The position numbers were made by a program, and so were the translations under genes. From positions 14,958,211-15,022,210 of the forward strand of contig CM075104.1 in NCBI GenBank assembly GCA_037576195.1: a DNA stretch of 64,000 nucleotides, given 5' to 3'. The notes under the pieces are model-generated. The model was given only the letters and a program-made list of their open reading frames with translations. It ran no database searches and was not told the DNA's origin. Numbering within the stretch: position 1 is the stretch's first letter; every line of letters starts with the position of its first letter. The stretch comes from Phytoseiulus persimilis. Its lineage: Eukaryota > Arthropoda > Arachnida > Mesostigmata > Phytoseiidae. Below are positions 34,901 to 49,400 of this stretch, in pieces.

Positions 34901-36640
34901 CCGCTTCTGACGGTGATACAATCTCGCTTCTGGTTGGAGCAAGTGTACCAGAAGCTGCTGAGCAATCGGAATTAGACAGACTGGGTGGTGGACCGGGTGT
35001 TCCTGTAATTTTGAACTGGGACAGGTGATTGGATGCTGGGATTCGACCGAGATTCGTATCCTGTGACATCGTTGTGCCATATTCAGATTCAAGGAGTCTC
35101 GGCGTGGCGGGTCGACATTCTTCTCCTTAACTTCCGGTTTCGAATGAGTGAGGGGTCAGGGCGACATTCAGGAAGCCCCTGAATGTCACGAATGACGGAA
35201 CGTGAGTGATCGGAGAATGAATAGTCAGCCCATGTCTCAAATCTCGAAGCAGAAAACCTCGATGAGACTTCAGGCGGACGGATAACGAGAGAGGTCGTTG
35301 ACGAAATTTCACCTGGATTGCAGAACCTTCCACATCCTCAGTGTCAGTTCTTCCCTGTGTCGGGCAATGACAACAAGAGATTCGTCGGAGTTGAAGGTAC
35401 ATGGATACCAACAACCGGGCTGTGTATGGGTGACTGAGCTTGCTGTATCCACCTGAAAGGAACCTTGAAGGTCTTCTGGTGCTCTGCAAATATTTGGAGC
35501 AGTTGGAAGACTCGGTCCAAGAGGAGTTCGCCCAATCATTGCGTCTTTGGGTATTCACTGCTCTGTTGTACGTTCAATAAAGGGAAACAATTCGAGATTT
35601 GAAGTTGCCCGGCACTAATCTGTCTGTTCACCGATTACTGATGAACGGATTTCATCGTCAGCCAGCTTGTCCGTGAGATAAATTGGTGGCTCCCAGGGTG
35701 GACGCTTGTCGGGCCAGTCGATTGGATGGCGGCGCAGTTGGTCGTTCTGTGCGACTACAGAAGCTGCATCAGCAGACAAGACCGAGCGGCCATTGAAAGC
35801 TGAGCGGAATAAGCCGTGGCTGCCGTGCGTCTGTTCTTTTCAATATGACTACTCAGCTGAGCGGAAACCGGCCACCAATGTTGTTCCAAGGATCCGAGCG
35901 GTCGGGAGCTGTCAGAGGGGTTTGCTCAACAGGATTTGCACCGAGGAAGATCTCCTCCTTCGGCTAACTGCGCTCCCCAGGGACACTGACCGCAGACAGG
36001 CGCGGCCACAGTCTGGAGTCCGCCGAAAACATTTATGACTACTCCGGTCACGTCCATTGTCCTGAGGTCGGGGGGCGCCCCTCGTTTCAATCCGAGGCCT
36101 TGAAGGTCCTATAATCGGCCGGAATGCTCGCTCGACCAGGAAAGGTCTGAGAGCCCTTGGGAACCCGATTCGATCGTTCCGGACAGTTCAAAATCACGGC
36201 GCAAACTGATTCTCATGGGTGGACGCACGTGGAGCAGCGTCGAGCACCCGCTCTAGTTTGGACAGTTACAGTGGATAATATATGGGGTGTGGGCGGCTCT
36301 CCGTTTTAATTTGCGGAGGAAGACTACTTGCTGCTGCCGCTGCGGCTTGCCATGCGAAAATTTATTATCCCGTTCACTGCGCGAGCGTTATAATAAGCTA
36401 TTTGCCGGCCGCCTCGTTTGCCAGAGCTCGGACAAGGAACGCGCGATGAGGCTGTGTGACTGCGTCGGACCGACCCTTCGTGAGTCCGAGCCTTCTGGGG
36501 AACCAACAAACCGAACCTCGCAAGGAAGTCAGTTCCGTAAGCACCTTCCGAGGATGAACCGGCGAACACGCTCGGAAGGTTTATGACTGGCTTCCGAAAG
36601 TGTAATGACCCAAGACTCGCCTATTCGGAGTACGTACAGT
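31901..36640. other. Gene-poor interval, part 4
   Basis: Includes an ACA/ACG-rich low-complexity block near 32430-32560 and then unique sequence. Open frames such as 34475-34975 (+, 166 residues) and 32955-33317 (-) have no recognised domain. No RNA gene was seen. Confidence 0.3.
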
Positions 36641-36642
36641 TA

Positions 36643-36660
36643 CCCCCCCCCCCCCCCCCC
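36643..36660 (+). repeat. Poly-C tract (C18)
   Basis: Eighteen consecutive C residues. This is a length-unstable, sequencing-error-prone homopolymer whose true length may differ. Confidence 0.9.
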
Positions 36661-39600
36661 ATCCGCTTTTCAGAGCTGTATATAGATGACAGTGACACCG
36701 CTTCCTGTATGCTTTTTCATTATCAAGAAAGACGGTGAGCTACTGTGGCTTCTCCGTCTACGGCTAAAAAGAACGGTGTCAGAGTGGCGGGAGCTGAGCT
36801 CATCGTGAGCTAGCCCTTTGGGAGTCGAGGAAAGGCTTAGGTGCTCCTGACTGCATGCCCGTTATATTCTTCCCCGCTGTCCTGCGAAGTGGTTGCTGCG
36901 CCAAGAAGGGGTCATAGACTACGAGCAGGACGAGAGGCTCTTACTCTCCTCATGAGAGTCATCGCACCAAACTCTCACAGTTGACGCCACGTAACTCGAT
37001 AGCAAGCGACAAGAGGTCTCAGTTCCGCCAGTTCAGGTGCCCAACATCCCGAGTCGAGGGCTGGTGCATCGTGACCCCTTCTCAGAGATTCGATATCTCT
37101 GTGATTTGCCGCACCCGCAGCCAGATCTCGGTGATGCAAATTTAGCCCGACCAATGCGAATCGCCCCGACCGGAGATCCGGCGTCGAGGATCAAGGCGCC
37201 ATTCGACTTGTCCTAGATTCAGTTCCTTGTCATCAACGTCTCCCGTAGAGACTCCCTCCCTTCATCAACCGAGTCTGGGAAATTCATTCGGAGAACGAAC
37301 GCTCTGGGAATCGGAACTCATCCACCATAGCCTTCATCAACAGGTCAAGTATATGTATTCGGGGTGCTCTCAGGCGCCGATAAGCTCCTGAAGCACATAG
37401 ACCCCACAACGCGTACAAAAGTATGAGCGTCGTTTATGAGGCATGGCAACGATCTCTGCGGTAGTTGAGGACTCGCTGTCGAGCGTTCCCGAACAGCGGA
37501 ATGGTTCGTCCCTCTCGGGAGAGCTCAAATCCTGCATCGGAATCGGTTCCCTGACAGCGACTCGCGGCGAAGCGTAATATGAAACGCAGTACTCAATCGC
37601 CGCCAAATGAGCACGGAAGCTCGGCGGATGTGTCAGCGTTCCTTTCTGAATATTTATGCCGCCCTGCACATGTCCGTTGGAAACAAATACCGTTCCTCAT
37701 ACTGACGGAGGAATTTCAACATGATTGAGGCGAAGAAATCGGAACCCGACCGAGAACTTAAAGACCACACGGTATGCCAGGGATATTCGGAGAAAACTTT
37801 CCGCTCAATATGCCGAGTCGGTTGTGCCACCGTTGAGTGCTGCCAAGTTGAGACGGTTTCGCGTTCGACGGGGAAGAAGGGTGAGGGCAGCAGATTTCGC
37901 TGAAACTGAGTTTTGGCGGTGGTCAACAACAAAGCCGAAACAAATGACCTGATTAAGGCCGTTGAAAGCCACTGGTTTCGCTCGGACGACGGTTGCTGGT
38001 GGAGTCGGGACTTGCGGTCCGCATGGCAGCAGTTGTCATGTCGCTTGGTCGTTCGGTCGACACCACTTCAGGAGACTTATGGCTTCCTCGGCTCCCGACA
38101 GAGAGAATGGCGACTCATTGCAGATAAGGAAACCGGTTATTCGTCTTTCGCTGTCGATTCCATTGTTACGTCGCTGACAGTTCGGCAGATGTTGGCAGTG
38201 CTTGCTTGTTGTCGAGCGGCCGGCCAACCAGCAGGATCGTGGAGTAGCGGCTCTCGGAGGTGATGCTACTGCTCTCCTGGATTCACTCAAAACGAGACGC
38301 TGCCGATTTCCACACCTGGGCGTCGCGTCACCGCTCAAGTGTTCTGCATCCTCGCATGCGGAAACGCACCACTCGAGCGTAAGTGCGATTAGCTCAGAGG
38401 CCGCAACAGGGGCACGCTCATTCATCCCGACGTAGCTCGCGCTAATTTTGCAGCAGAACGTTCGTTCTATAATAGGTACCGTGTCTTTCCGAAGACCGGT
38501 TCCAGATCCGGCTCCCGGAAATTGTTTCAGTCGGTTACGTTGTTCTCCGTATAATTCCAAGCCGCAAGTCGTGTCATTCAAGAGCGCAGCATAGTAGCTT
38601 GACATCGTACATGGTGATGATCATGAGTCGTGAGTTTCTTACCCCTGCCCGCATGCGCTCATTACTCGGTGGGAAATTATCAGATTCTAAATTTCTTCTC
38701 CGCGATCGATGGCTGGAAGCCGTCCCACAAAAATAGCTGAGAAACGAGTAAAACAAACGGATCAAGTTCGTATCCACCATCGGCTGCTGAAGAGGATTCC
38801 ATTAACTTACTATCAGAAATGGCGAAACTCGGTCCAGCGCTCGAAATTGGCGTCCGATTCCATCAGTCTGTCAAATAACGCTGATTTCTTGTCAGAAGCT
38901 CGTCCCCGATGCATGACCGCCGTATCTCCTTTGTAAAAAATTCTTCGACCACAAAATGTTCTCGGATTGTCTCAAGCGTCGCGACAATGGATTCGCTCGG
39001 TCGATCTGACAATTTTTTTCCACCCGAAAATTGAGCTTCTCCACCTTTTCGTTCTGATCCGATCGTTCTTTCCCAAGTGATGCGCGAGAAAGGGTTAGGG
39101 GATTCCCAATTCACGACAGCCGGCCAGAAACTGGCTTTCAATCTCCCGTTTGAGGCCCCTGCACGGAACCGATTCAACATGGGGAGCGTTCCCCTCAGAA
39201 CTGTTTCGCGGACTGGAACCACTTTTGAGAATCTGTTCAAAGCTGGTAGCGACCGTTACTCGTTTCCTCGGAACGGTTCGAGACGTTCATCCGTGCCATC
39301 ACATGATCAACTGGTGCAGTATGCCCCGACAAGCTTCGCAGCTCGAGCATCTGAGCTGCGTTCCGAGCCGGGGGCCTGAGTCCGAAAACTGACTCGCCTT
39401 GCGCGACTATCACATTTTCGAGTACCCGTCAGGGTGCAGCGCTATCAGGAAGTGCTTCTACTGGTTCGGAGACTCTCGAGGGTGCACTTGTACATATTTG
39501 AGCTGGGCATCCCGAGGAGGATGTCGCGAGTTGGGCTCCGTGCACGCTCGGGATCCTGATCCCTTTCGTGCGTGTCCGAACTTAAACATGATACAAGAGG

Positions 39601-42600
39601 AGAGAAATACGGAGGCGATGATTTTTGATTGTAAGAAGTCAATACTTGCGCTGTGTATCAGTGCTCAGGGCGGACGGACAGATGCTCATTTTCAGTCTGG
39701 GCGATTCCGCGGCACGCACGGGGTCCAACGGCCGGGTGGGCATAGAATGCATCGGATCACATCGACGGGGCGCACGGATCCAATAAGTTGGGCGCCACTG
39801 CAGTCGGCGGTGCTGTGCTCGTTGAGGATCGATCCGAGACATCCCGCGTCGCCGTTGAAAATTTCGATGTCAATCTCGAGGCAGTATCAATCAAATGCCT
39901 GAGCGATAAAGACATCGCGGGGAAATTTATCGTTCTCAATAGGTTTTCCCGGAACAGTGAAGTTCGTTGGTGCCTGTGCCGCAGAGGGAACGCCAGGAAG
40001 CTGGAAGAGCGAAGCCGCTGAGAGAAGGAACGAGGGCCGTTCTTGATTCCCGTCTCGGAGCGCGAACGAGAGATTTATTTCGTCGCGGTTTTCTACACCG
40101 TGAATTTCTCTTCACCAGCTACTCGGTGCTGGCTTATAATTACGTGAGAGAAGCAGCGAGCAGCCCCAAAGCTCAAGACGCAGAGACACCAGGAGATAGC
40201 GAGAAGACATAGAACGAGGATAACACTTGAGGGCCGGCTTCTGCGGCCATGATATATATTCGCAGAGCTTCTCGTTGGAATCAGCTGCAGCAGTTGCGGA
40301 GGAAGGAGGGAAATAAGTTGAAGCCTCGTTTGCGTCTAGGTGAATCGAGTGCGTTCGTTTGTCTGCCGATCTGTCTACGTGCCAGAGGAGGCTCTCGGAA
40401 GATCGCTGTGTTGTGTTTGCGTCCACACAGTGCTCACGCGTCCAACTGGACGAGAAAAACGAACGGACGAACACGACACTGTTCGTCAGAAGTTCTAATG
40501 TTCGGGTCGCAAGCCTATTTCGTGCCCAGCAAGCCCAGTCGGTCAGTCGGTCGAACGACGAGCGGGCGGGCCACTGGCTGTCCCAGACCGCCAGCCGGCG
40601 TTCTTTCTACCCGTCCGGCAACTTCTGTTCATCCTCGAGGGTGCAGTTCAAGCCCCAGGCGACATCTTAGCCGCCGCTGCTTCTTTTTTCTCCAGCTGCC
40701 TGCTTATTTGTCCTAGTTGGTCGCTGAAGGAGCGGCTGACCCAATTAGCTGGGGACGCTGCGAACTATTTGAAAGATGCCACCAACGGCCTCGACGGGGC
40801 CATAAGACTTCCACGCGGCCAGCTCCTCGTCCCCTCCCCCGGGTCGAGTAAGCCTCCGAGTCTGAGAAACGGAAAACGAGTTCGGCAAACCGTTTACGCT
40901 TTACGGCTAACCCGCTTGGGTGGGAGGACTGCTCGAGAGGGTCCTCCGCCATACTCAAGAGACTTGCGGAAAACTTCTTTCGCTGCACCTGCGGAGTCTC
41001 TTCTTCAACTTTTGGGTGCGTAGTGTGGAGCGAGAAATCGCGACGAGGACAACGGCTCGCGGGAGCGGCTCAATCCGATCCAGGCGAGTTGTATCGGCCT
41101 TGAATTAGGGAAGGCGCGTCGCTCCCACCACCGAGGCTGATGTCGGCCAGGTCGGAAGCGAGTCAGACGGTGGACTTCATAAAGGGTGGAACCTTCGGCG
41201 TCGCCGTCCTGTAAATTTGTATCGGGCAACGCGTTAAGCCCGCAACAAGGCTCGCCGCCGCTCGCTAGCCGCAATTAGGGTAATGATTTTCTCGAAGGCT
41301 GCGCCTCGGGGGACAACAGGACAACTTCTCGGCGATACGAGGTAGTTTTTCCGCTCGCTTTTCGCCTTTCCACTCTCCTCGCCCTCCCTCAATGAGCTCC
41401 CGAGTCGATAGGTACCTCCTTGCGTGTGCTCCCCGGAACGGGTTTAATGCGGTATCTCTCTGCCTGCAGCATTCGAGTGTGCGCAATCTTGTCGTGATTA
41501 CTAATGTGCCACGAATGATCGTTTACGGCCGAAATGTTCTTCGGTGTCCGATAGTCTTTCCCTCTCCTCATTTATATTGGCTCATCCAATCCATCGGGCC
41601 CCTTTGCGCAGAGAAAAATCGATCCCTCCAGCGAAGTAGCTGCCAAGAAATCCAGCTTCCAAGAACACCCGTATGGGTCTAGAATCCGAAAAGTATGTGT
41701 TGATTTCCCTCTCATCGTCGAGTCTTGCTTTGTTCGTCATCGTTGACATTGGCGTCGTGCTCATCGACGCCGCTCGTAATGAACCTCAGAGGACCTGATT
41801 GGGTCAAGGCCGAAAAAGCATCAAGGTCCCAGCCGCACAGGTGCACGCAACATCAGCCCTCGCGTCAATGACCAATCATTGCTCGGCCTGGAGTCGGGTA
41901 GTCAACCTAGTTTCCGCACATACATAAATGTGGCGTGTGTGACGGACCATCGTTTGTGACAGATTCCTAGCGTCTGGATCGCCCGGGTGTTCGGGCCCCG
42001 GACAGCGGAGTCGGGAAGAAGCTCTTCATGGCTCGATCGCCGATCCTCCGTGGAGAACCGCTCTGATTGGATGCATTGATGCGGGCTCGGAACCTCTGTA
42101 GAAAACGACTGCGGCGAGGGGCTTATGCGTCAGATATTTATTTTGGCCTAGGCATATTTCGAACAGTCTCCGTTGAGACGTCCCTGGAGCCCGACCCGAC
42201 TGGCTCTTACTCGCCGTCTTGGACACGTCCCTCGATTCTTCCGATTGAATCGCGTAATTAGACTATCAGCTGTTTCCTCCGCGCGACCTCTTTCCGTTGA
42301 CGCTGCCAGCTCGGAAGCAGCTGACGGCTGACTTCAGAATTGACGGCCGATCAGCCGAAGGGCGCGACGGCCAGCTCGGACTCGCCGCTCGGTTTGTCTT
42401 CCTGCAGCCTGACTGACCAGAGTCTCTCATCACGCTTTTTCATTTTCCGATTTTCTCACAAATCCTGGTCCACAACCCGGCTCAAAAGTCACTTCTTCGC
42501 TTTCGGATTCTCCCTGTTCTCCTTGTTCCTGGATCTCCTCTCCGATTGGCGGGGGTGAGGCGTGAATCGACGTTTCGACGGAACCGGTTTTGATGCGAGA

Positions 42601-43475
42601 GGAAAAAAGCGCAGCCGAGTGACATTCAGAGTGACTTTCAACTTTTCGGAATCCGTTCTCGTCCGCCACGTTTCCGCTACGACACTCGCTCCGTAGTCTC
42701 GTTCGAGTCGGGAAACTCGGTGTTCGTATCGAGTGAGAGACAGATAACGAACACAACCTCCAGCAGAGTCGAGTCCTGGTTAAGTGTTGTCCAAAGTTTG
42801 GATTGACGAGGTTCTTGGCGGAGACGTGGCCTGTATGCGAACTGCTCTCCTAGAAACGAACGTACTTACGGATGCGGGGACGTGTGAAGCCTGTGGATGG
42901 CTGGTTGAGGGCGCGAGTGAGTGACAGGCGTCACTTTTCTTCTTGACTTTTTAATATACTCGTGTCGACAACCATCGGCAAGCATTTCGGTTTCTTCGAC
43001 GTATCCTCCGCATATTCAAGTTCTCGGTTGTTCCGCGGACCTCTTCGGCCCGACAGAAAAGAGACGTCGCTATTTACTACGAGTCCCGAGTGGCTGGCTG
43101 CGTTGTCATCCTGTCCCCGGCCGCTGGGTTGACATGCGGAATCGTACCGATGTCGCGTCCAGCTGATAACCTCACCGATCCTCTTGTTCCTCCCTTATTC
43201 CTCTCTAACTCGACACCCAGGTTATTCCTGTCTCCCCCCTATCGTCGATCGTGTTTCACCCGTCACCGTCGTGTATTTGTGAGACTATTCTCCTCGAAGT
43301 CGTGAGTTTTCCGTGGGGGAAAGGCCTGGTTTCCCGCGAGTAGTGTTGCGGCAGCAAACGCTCGATGCCATCTGTTGCGTCCGTCAGACAAACGAAGTTT
43401 ATGGTCGTCTCTAGATGCAGTGCATATGACCGCTCTGGGCTACTTTTGATGCCTCCGTCGTTCGAGTCACGCGCA
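36661..43475. other. Gene-poor interval, part 5
   Basis: No recognised gene. Minus-strand frames at 38036-38605 (189 residues), 37654-37932 and 37370-37669 lie nearly end to end in different phases and read in a protein-like way, which could be a decayed gene of about 1.2 kb. I cannot name a family. The 40-43 kb part is richer in GC and simple sequence. Confidence 0.3.
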
Positions 43476-43491
43476 CCCCCCCCCCCCCCCC
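43476..43491 (+). repeat. Poly-C tract (C16)
   Basis: Sixteen consecutive C residues, the second long poly-C run on the same strand in this interval. Confidence 0.9.
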
Positions 43492-46400
43492 TTCTCGAGT
43501 CGGAACATCGAAACTGTCGTCAGAATCTATCCACCGCCGCTCGAGCAATATAAGCGGACGTGTCGTCTTCGCCATGGGGCCCTCTGTCGCTGCCGCCGTC
43601 ATTCAAGGATCAAGGAGACACATACTGAGCGGAATGCCCCACTCGGGAACGCGTCGGCTGATTCTTCTCAGAATCGAAGGGAACACGAAGCTCTCATTGG
43701 ATGTGTCAAAAACTAACAGTGGCTGCCGGGTGAAGAAAAGCTGCGGCGTTCAGTAGCGGCGCCGTCGGATATGGAGGGTGGTAGGGGGTCGAGGTCGATC
43801 TCACCTTAAACCTCGATATATGCTCCGAACACGGGTTCTGAGTTTGTGTCTTCGTATCGGAGCTCTGACGCTAGCTTCAGGGGTTAGAGGTGACTCGCAC
43901 GCGGGAGGCAAGTTATGAATTTTTGGCAAGGCGTTCGGCCTTGGTCCTTAATCGATTTCGTGAGGCTGAAAATGAAACATACACACACGCGCGCACACAA
44001 GGAGCGTAGGCGCGGAAAGAGAAAAAGACTGGGCCTGGCTGGTGTCCCTACACTTATAAATCTCCGTAATGGATTGAAAAAAGCCGCTCGCCACGTCGCT
44101 AGGCCGGTTGCTTGCTTGCTTCGTTGGCCGTCCGCACGGTCGTATTGCTGGAAGGCTGATCGGTTGGCGGGTTGGTGACCACCACTAGGTGGTTCCTTCG
44201 GTGGAGAAGTAGACAGGGGATCCTATCGGCCGAGTCGGCTGGTCGGTCGCGAGGAAACTTCAGTAACTCCATGAGGAGAACTGAGTCTGGCGTCGTCCGA
44301 TCACATCGGAGGCCAGGACTCCTGCAGAAGGAACTCTGGCCTTCTTGCACGCGAGCTCGACTTTTGTTTTCGAGGGCCTCTTGGGCCTGGGTCACACCTC
44401 CTCGAGTGGTGCGAAAGCTGGGTCGCGCTCCTCATAAACAATACATCTCCATTACAGTGGTTTCGCTCTATCGAATCGCATCGGTACCGGACCAATTAGA
44501 TCCGATTGAGCGCACAATCCGATACAGTAGATTTGATCGGCTGTATACCATGGAACACCTCATTCTCCACTCGTTTGATATGAAGCATCGAGTCGACCGG
44601 TCTCAATCGAATCTGAAAGTTTCAATCCAGTCCAACTCCGTCTATCACGGAACAAGGGTTCGATCCGGATCAGGGGTCCATGATTATAGTTCGACTTGAT
44701 CGGGTGAATAAATTGAAAAATCACGGAACCCCTCTTGCGCAGCTCGAAGGGAAAGAGATCGCGGATTCCTACCCACAAATTTTCCATCGAGCGCACTGGG
44801 TTGATCCGTTTCGGGCCCTGGTCGATCCCCTACTCTTGGGGATGGCAATCCTTCCCAGTTCATAATATTGCTGCGAAACACAGTTTCGCTCCGGAAAATT
44901 GAGCGGGGGAATCCTTCGAGATTGCGCGAAAACGAGACTGGAACAGGTCTGAAGACTCGCGAGAGCATGCTAGAGTTCGTCGAGCCAAGACAGCTGATCC
45001 ATTAAATCGCTTTACCTTACGAAATTTTCAACGAACTGTTCCGAGCCCTGGGACTGGAATGATCCGATCAACTGGAGTGACCATCCGAACTTGGGATGAT
45101 GCCAATGAAGGAAATAAAGGAATCCAATTTTCGATCCGAGAAGGCGGACGATCCGCATCCTTCGCGAGGTCAACGATTTCAGAGCCAGAGATCGTTTTCC
45201 TTGTACAGGACTGTAGAAATCACGAGGCCGCATGCGATGGCCGGTAGTGACAATCACTGGTGTTAGCCTCCGTAGGCAATTCATGCTACAGGGGCTCAGG
45301 ATTTTCAACCGATCGGACGTTCCACGCGGCGTTCCGACCTCTCGTGTGGTTATGACAGGGCCGACCCACTCTCGGCCGACAGATTTGAGGCCGGCTCAAG
45401 TTCGGCCGTGTTCCCAAGGAGAAAGAGTTGGGTGAAGTTGAATTTGGCCAAAGTCCCGAGGAGGAAAAAGGGAGTTCAGGGCGGGTAGGTTCCAGAGGGA
45501 GAGAGAAAAGGTCGTTGAAGAACTATGGCTGGGTCGACGAGAGAGGCGAACCCCACCGGTGCGCAGCAGTCCACCAGTTTCGAAGAAAACTGTCGCAGAC
45601 ATACAGAATGGGAAGCCACGCTGATCCAACCGCCCGTAAATATGTAGAGATGGATGCATACAGGCGCTGGAGTGGTTCGGCGGAGCAACTCCGGCGTGAG
45701 AGGATTCTCAAAAGGCGTTCAGGTCGAAAATTACTTCGTTTCCAAGAATGGAGGATGAGGATCCAAGGAGGCTGAGATGAGCTCCACCGGAACCAGCTTT
45801 TTATTGGCAGAAGAGTTCTGATATCGGTTGAAAAATCTTCCTCCAAGAAGCTCCTCACGATTCCGGCCTCCCCGAACGTTTTCACCCCGGGTCGAAACTC
45901 ATATTCCCGAAAAACCGTCCCGTGGATGTGTTCCGATATTCGTATGATGTAGAGCGTCGCGGGATCTCCGTTTTCATTGAGAAATCGCCTTCCCGGAGGG
46001 GAGAAAGACAAGAGCAGGTGTCCTACGTGGGACGCCTCTGCGAGCGATGGGGATCAGGCAAATGGACGGCGATCTCGGATGGGAATAAGCGATGTTGGGT
46101 CATTCGAAGTTGGGCCAAACAATGGGACCGAATTCGAACGCATTCTGTTTCGCGTCAAACAAAGCCGTTTGGATCGCGCGTCAGACGATTAGGGGCAGGG
46201 AGGCTCACGCTGAGTAACCCTGTGGCTGTGTAATTGAACAAGTTGTTTGTCGCTAAGCCATTTCGCTTCCTGTTTTGCTCCTGCTCGGGACTCTGTTGCC
46301 TTCTCTGCAGAGCATTGTTTCTGCGGCTGAGGCTGCCGTCGCTGCCTTGCCCGAGTCTGCTCACACGAACACTGCCAGCAGCAACACGATTGCCAACGCC

Positions 46401-49400
46401 CCGGCTCCAATCAGATCCGTAACGCAATTGCGCTCGGTCTCCCCCCAACTTAAAATCCCTCCTCAGTCCGTCGCTCAGTCGGTTGTTCGGTGGTCCCCTT
46501 CCCTCAGAATTCGTTACAGCAGCCGTTGCCGCCGTCACTGAACAACTGGCCTTCAGCCGCAGGAACCAAAGCTTGATTAAAAACAGTGATTTTGAGGTTT
46601 GTTCCCGCAGCCAGTCAGCCATCGACTGTTCGTCGACTCGAAGGACGGAGGTGGAGACGGGAAAAAGGACTCCGAGTTGAGAACTTCAAGTGCGGCTTCC
46701 TTGTCCGGATGTTGTCCGAGAGGAGAAGAACAACCTCCGAGAATGTTGGTGGACAATGGCTCTCTGCGGTCTTCAACCCGCTGCGCGGCTCCGAGAAGTG
46801 TGCCCGCTTCGCTTTGTGCGAGGTCGGTGCGTGACATGCGGTGCGATTCCGCGGATGGAAACGTTACCCGTTTTGGGGCGTTCGACGAGACTGCGATCGT
46901 TTCGCCCAATCGACAACGCTGATAATGATGAGCGTAATCCCTGTAGACAATGGCCATCGCACCCTGCCGGAAGGGACAGAACTCTCGGTATAGTCCGAAC
47001 GCTCTTAGAACACGCTTTGTCGATTAAAACAATCGGAGCGCGGCGGAGCTCATGCTCAACTCGTTCGGAGGAGCACACTCAGGAGAACTCGCGAATCGGG
47101 TGGGAACTGTCCGCAATGAGAGCCGCGCGGAGGGATGGGAGAAGCGACGGTCGGAGCGGCTTATCGACTGGCTTCATTCGGGCATTGTGACGGCGATAAT
47201 TGTCGAGCAATCGCGCGCATCCCATTCCCGCCAGAGATATGAGTCCGCCTCTCTGGAAAAGCTTCGATTTCGGGCGCCCTCCACTCGTGGTCTGATTCAA
47301 TCCCGCTCGGGATCGGCTCGATAGTTTTCCGTGAGTTGCGAAAGAGAAGCTTGTCTTCCAATCGCGGCGTCGTCTAGAGCCAAATTCTCCGAATGGAAAT
47401 CCAGGCGTAATGGATTGGATGGGATAGAACGATGAAACAGCAGCAGCAGCGCAGCCGATCCCCTGCACCGTGGTGCTTTTCGAAACCCAGGAAGCTTAAT
47501 CGTAAAGCGCAGGGGTCAAATACAACTGTGAGTGAGACGATGTTTATTTTCAGAACCAAACGGTTTGAATTCGGAGCTCCGTCCTCGCGGGGCTGGAAGG
47601 ATTTAAACTCGCCTTTAATGAACGGAAAAAGCCGTGGACACAAGGGAACGCGCGCGGCGAGTGGAGGACGTGCTTTTGTTCCAGAACACCCTCAGCAGTT
47701 TACCCCTTGCTCCAGTGCCTCGGCGGGCTCCGGGGGGAGCCGCTCCCCTCCTGCCAGTACCGACTCGCATACGTATGCAAGGAAGAAAAAACAAACCGGT
47801 GGTGCACTCTTCCGCTGGGCCTCGTTTCGCCCGCCATAATTGCCCATCCGCGGCTAGTCAGGGGCTGGCTGACCGGCCGGCCCTTGATGCCTCGCGATGG
47901 GCTATCGGAGCTGCGGTTCGACTTTCAGAGCGGCTAAGTCGACCATCTTCACGACGCATCACGAGGAAATGGGAGAAAATATGAGCCGACCGAGCGGCCG
48001 GTCTCCCCAGTGGCCAGGTACCAGAAGAGGATGACCGTTCCTTTCCTCCTCCTCCTCTACTTCGCGGACGACCGCCGCCGCCGCCGCTGCGCTGTCCCTA
48101 CTGGGAGTCGACTGGGAGCAGCATTCCGTGCAGAAAATCAAGTCGTCCAGCCGGTCGGCTTCCATACCGGACCCTGCTCCTTGAACCTCGTTGTAGACTT
48201 CGTCGTCTTCGAGGTGAACCCGACGTCTCCATGATAAGCCCATTACTAGGCCGGCCATAGGTCCAGTGCTCGCTCGCTCGCTCGCGCTTAGGTCTTCGAG
48301 GCTATAGCGGTGGGGGAGGCATCGGTAGCTGTGAGGGGGGCACACTCGTTTGCTATATGCTTCCCATGGACTGCTAGACAGCCAGACTGGACTCCCGGCG
48401 CCCATTGGTGAGGGTTCCGCCGCCGCTGCCGAACGAACGGAGGAAGCCGGAGGCTTGGAGGTGTTTTTAGCACGGCGTATCAAATGGCTGCCCCATTTGG
48501 CCGAGTGTCACTTAACGGTGATTTTTATGCAGGACACACACAGCCGCCGGGCAGCCGCTGGTTCGCTCGCTCAGCAACTGACCGACCGACAGACAGACCG
48601 TTCGTCCACCAGCCAGCGAAGCGCGCATGCGAGCTTGCAAGTTGCACACTTTTCCTGGAATATCCGTCAGAGGGGTCGGTCGTCTGCGCCCAGCAGAGGA
48701 AATCTCCAGGAGAAGTATCAAACCGATCGGAATCGGAGGCGGATCCTCTCTGCGTCCTATGGGGCTAAGGGGCACAGCTCCTTCGGATCTCGGGGAGAAT
48801 TTGTGAATTCTTGTGAACCCATCTGCGGAATCGGCTCCGATCTGAACAGTCCGACTGCGGCATCAGCTGCGAGTATTCACGGATGCGGAGCGAAGTCTTC
48901 AAGCTGCCCTGATGAATCCAATATTGCCCCAGTCCGAAGGATCTGGACTCGTTCTCGGTCCACGTCGATCGTCGTGACTCTTTCCACGACGATTTGTCTG
49001 GACGTTACTGCGGACGAATATATATTTCTAGAATCACTGGGGTTATGAAGCGAGCTTGGAAGACAGGCACTGCCGCCTTCGCGGCCTATATGAGCGTCAG
49101 AGGCAAAGACGAAAGCAAGCAAACGACGCGAGCGATGGATGGAAGCAGGAGGGCCGCCGAGTGAGGAGCAGCTGGCTTGGCGAGAAATCCTCTCCTCGGG
49201 CGTCAACACACACAGCGTCGTCGTCATCATCCACATATTGATGGCCCCTTCTCGCGAAGAGAGAGCTTGCTCTGTTCTCCCTGCTCGGGGGTAACGCGAA
49301 CCTCACGAACCGGTCAAGACGACAAGCAGCAGGGGACGGCGAGGAACAGAGCGAGAGGTAACAGCGAACACCGAAAAAACAACAAGGGTCAATATATTGC

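Noticed and set aside
48350-49048. A 232-residue plus-strand open frame
   Set aside because: Lies in a stop-poor GC-rich block with long frames on both strands, Ser/Arg-rich, and no family signature.
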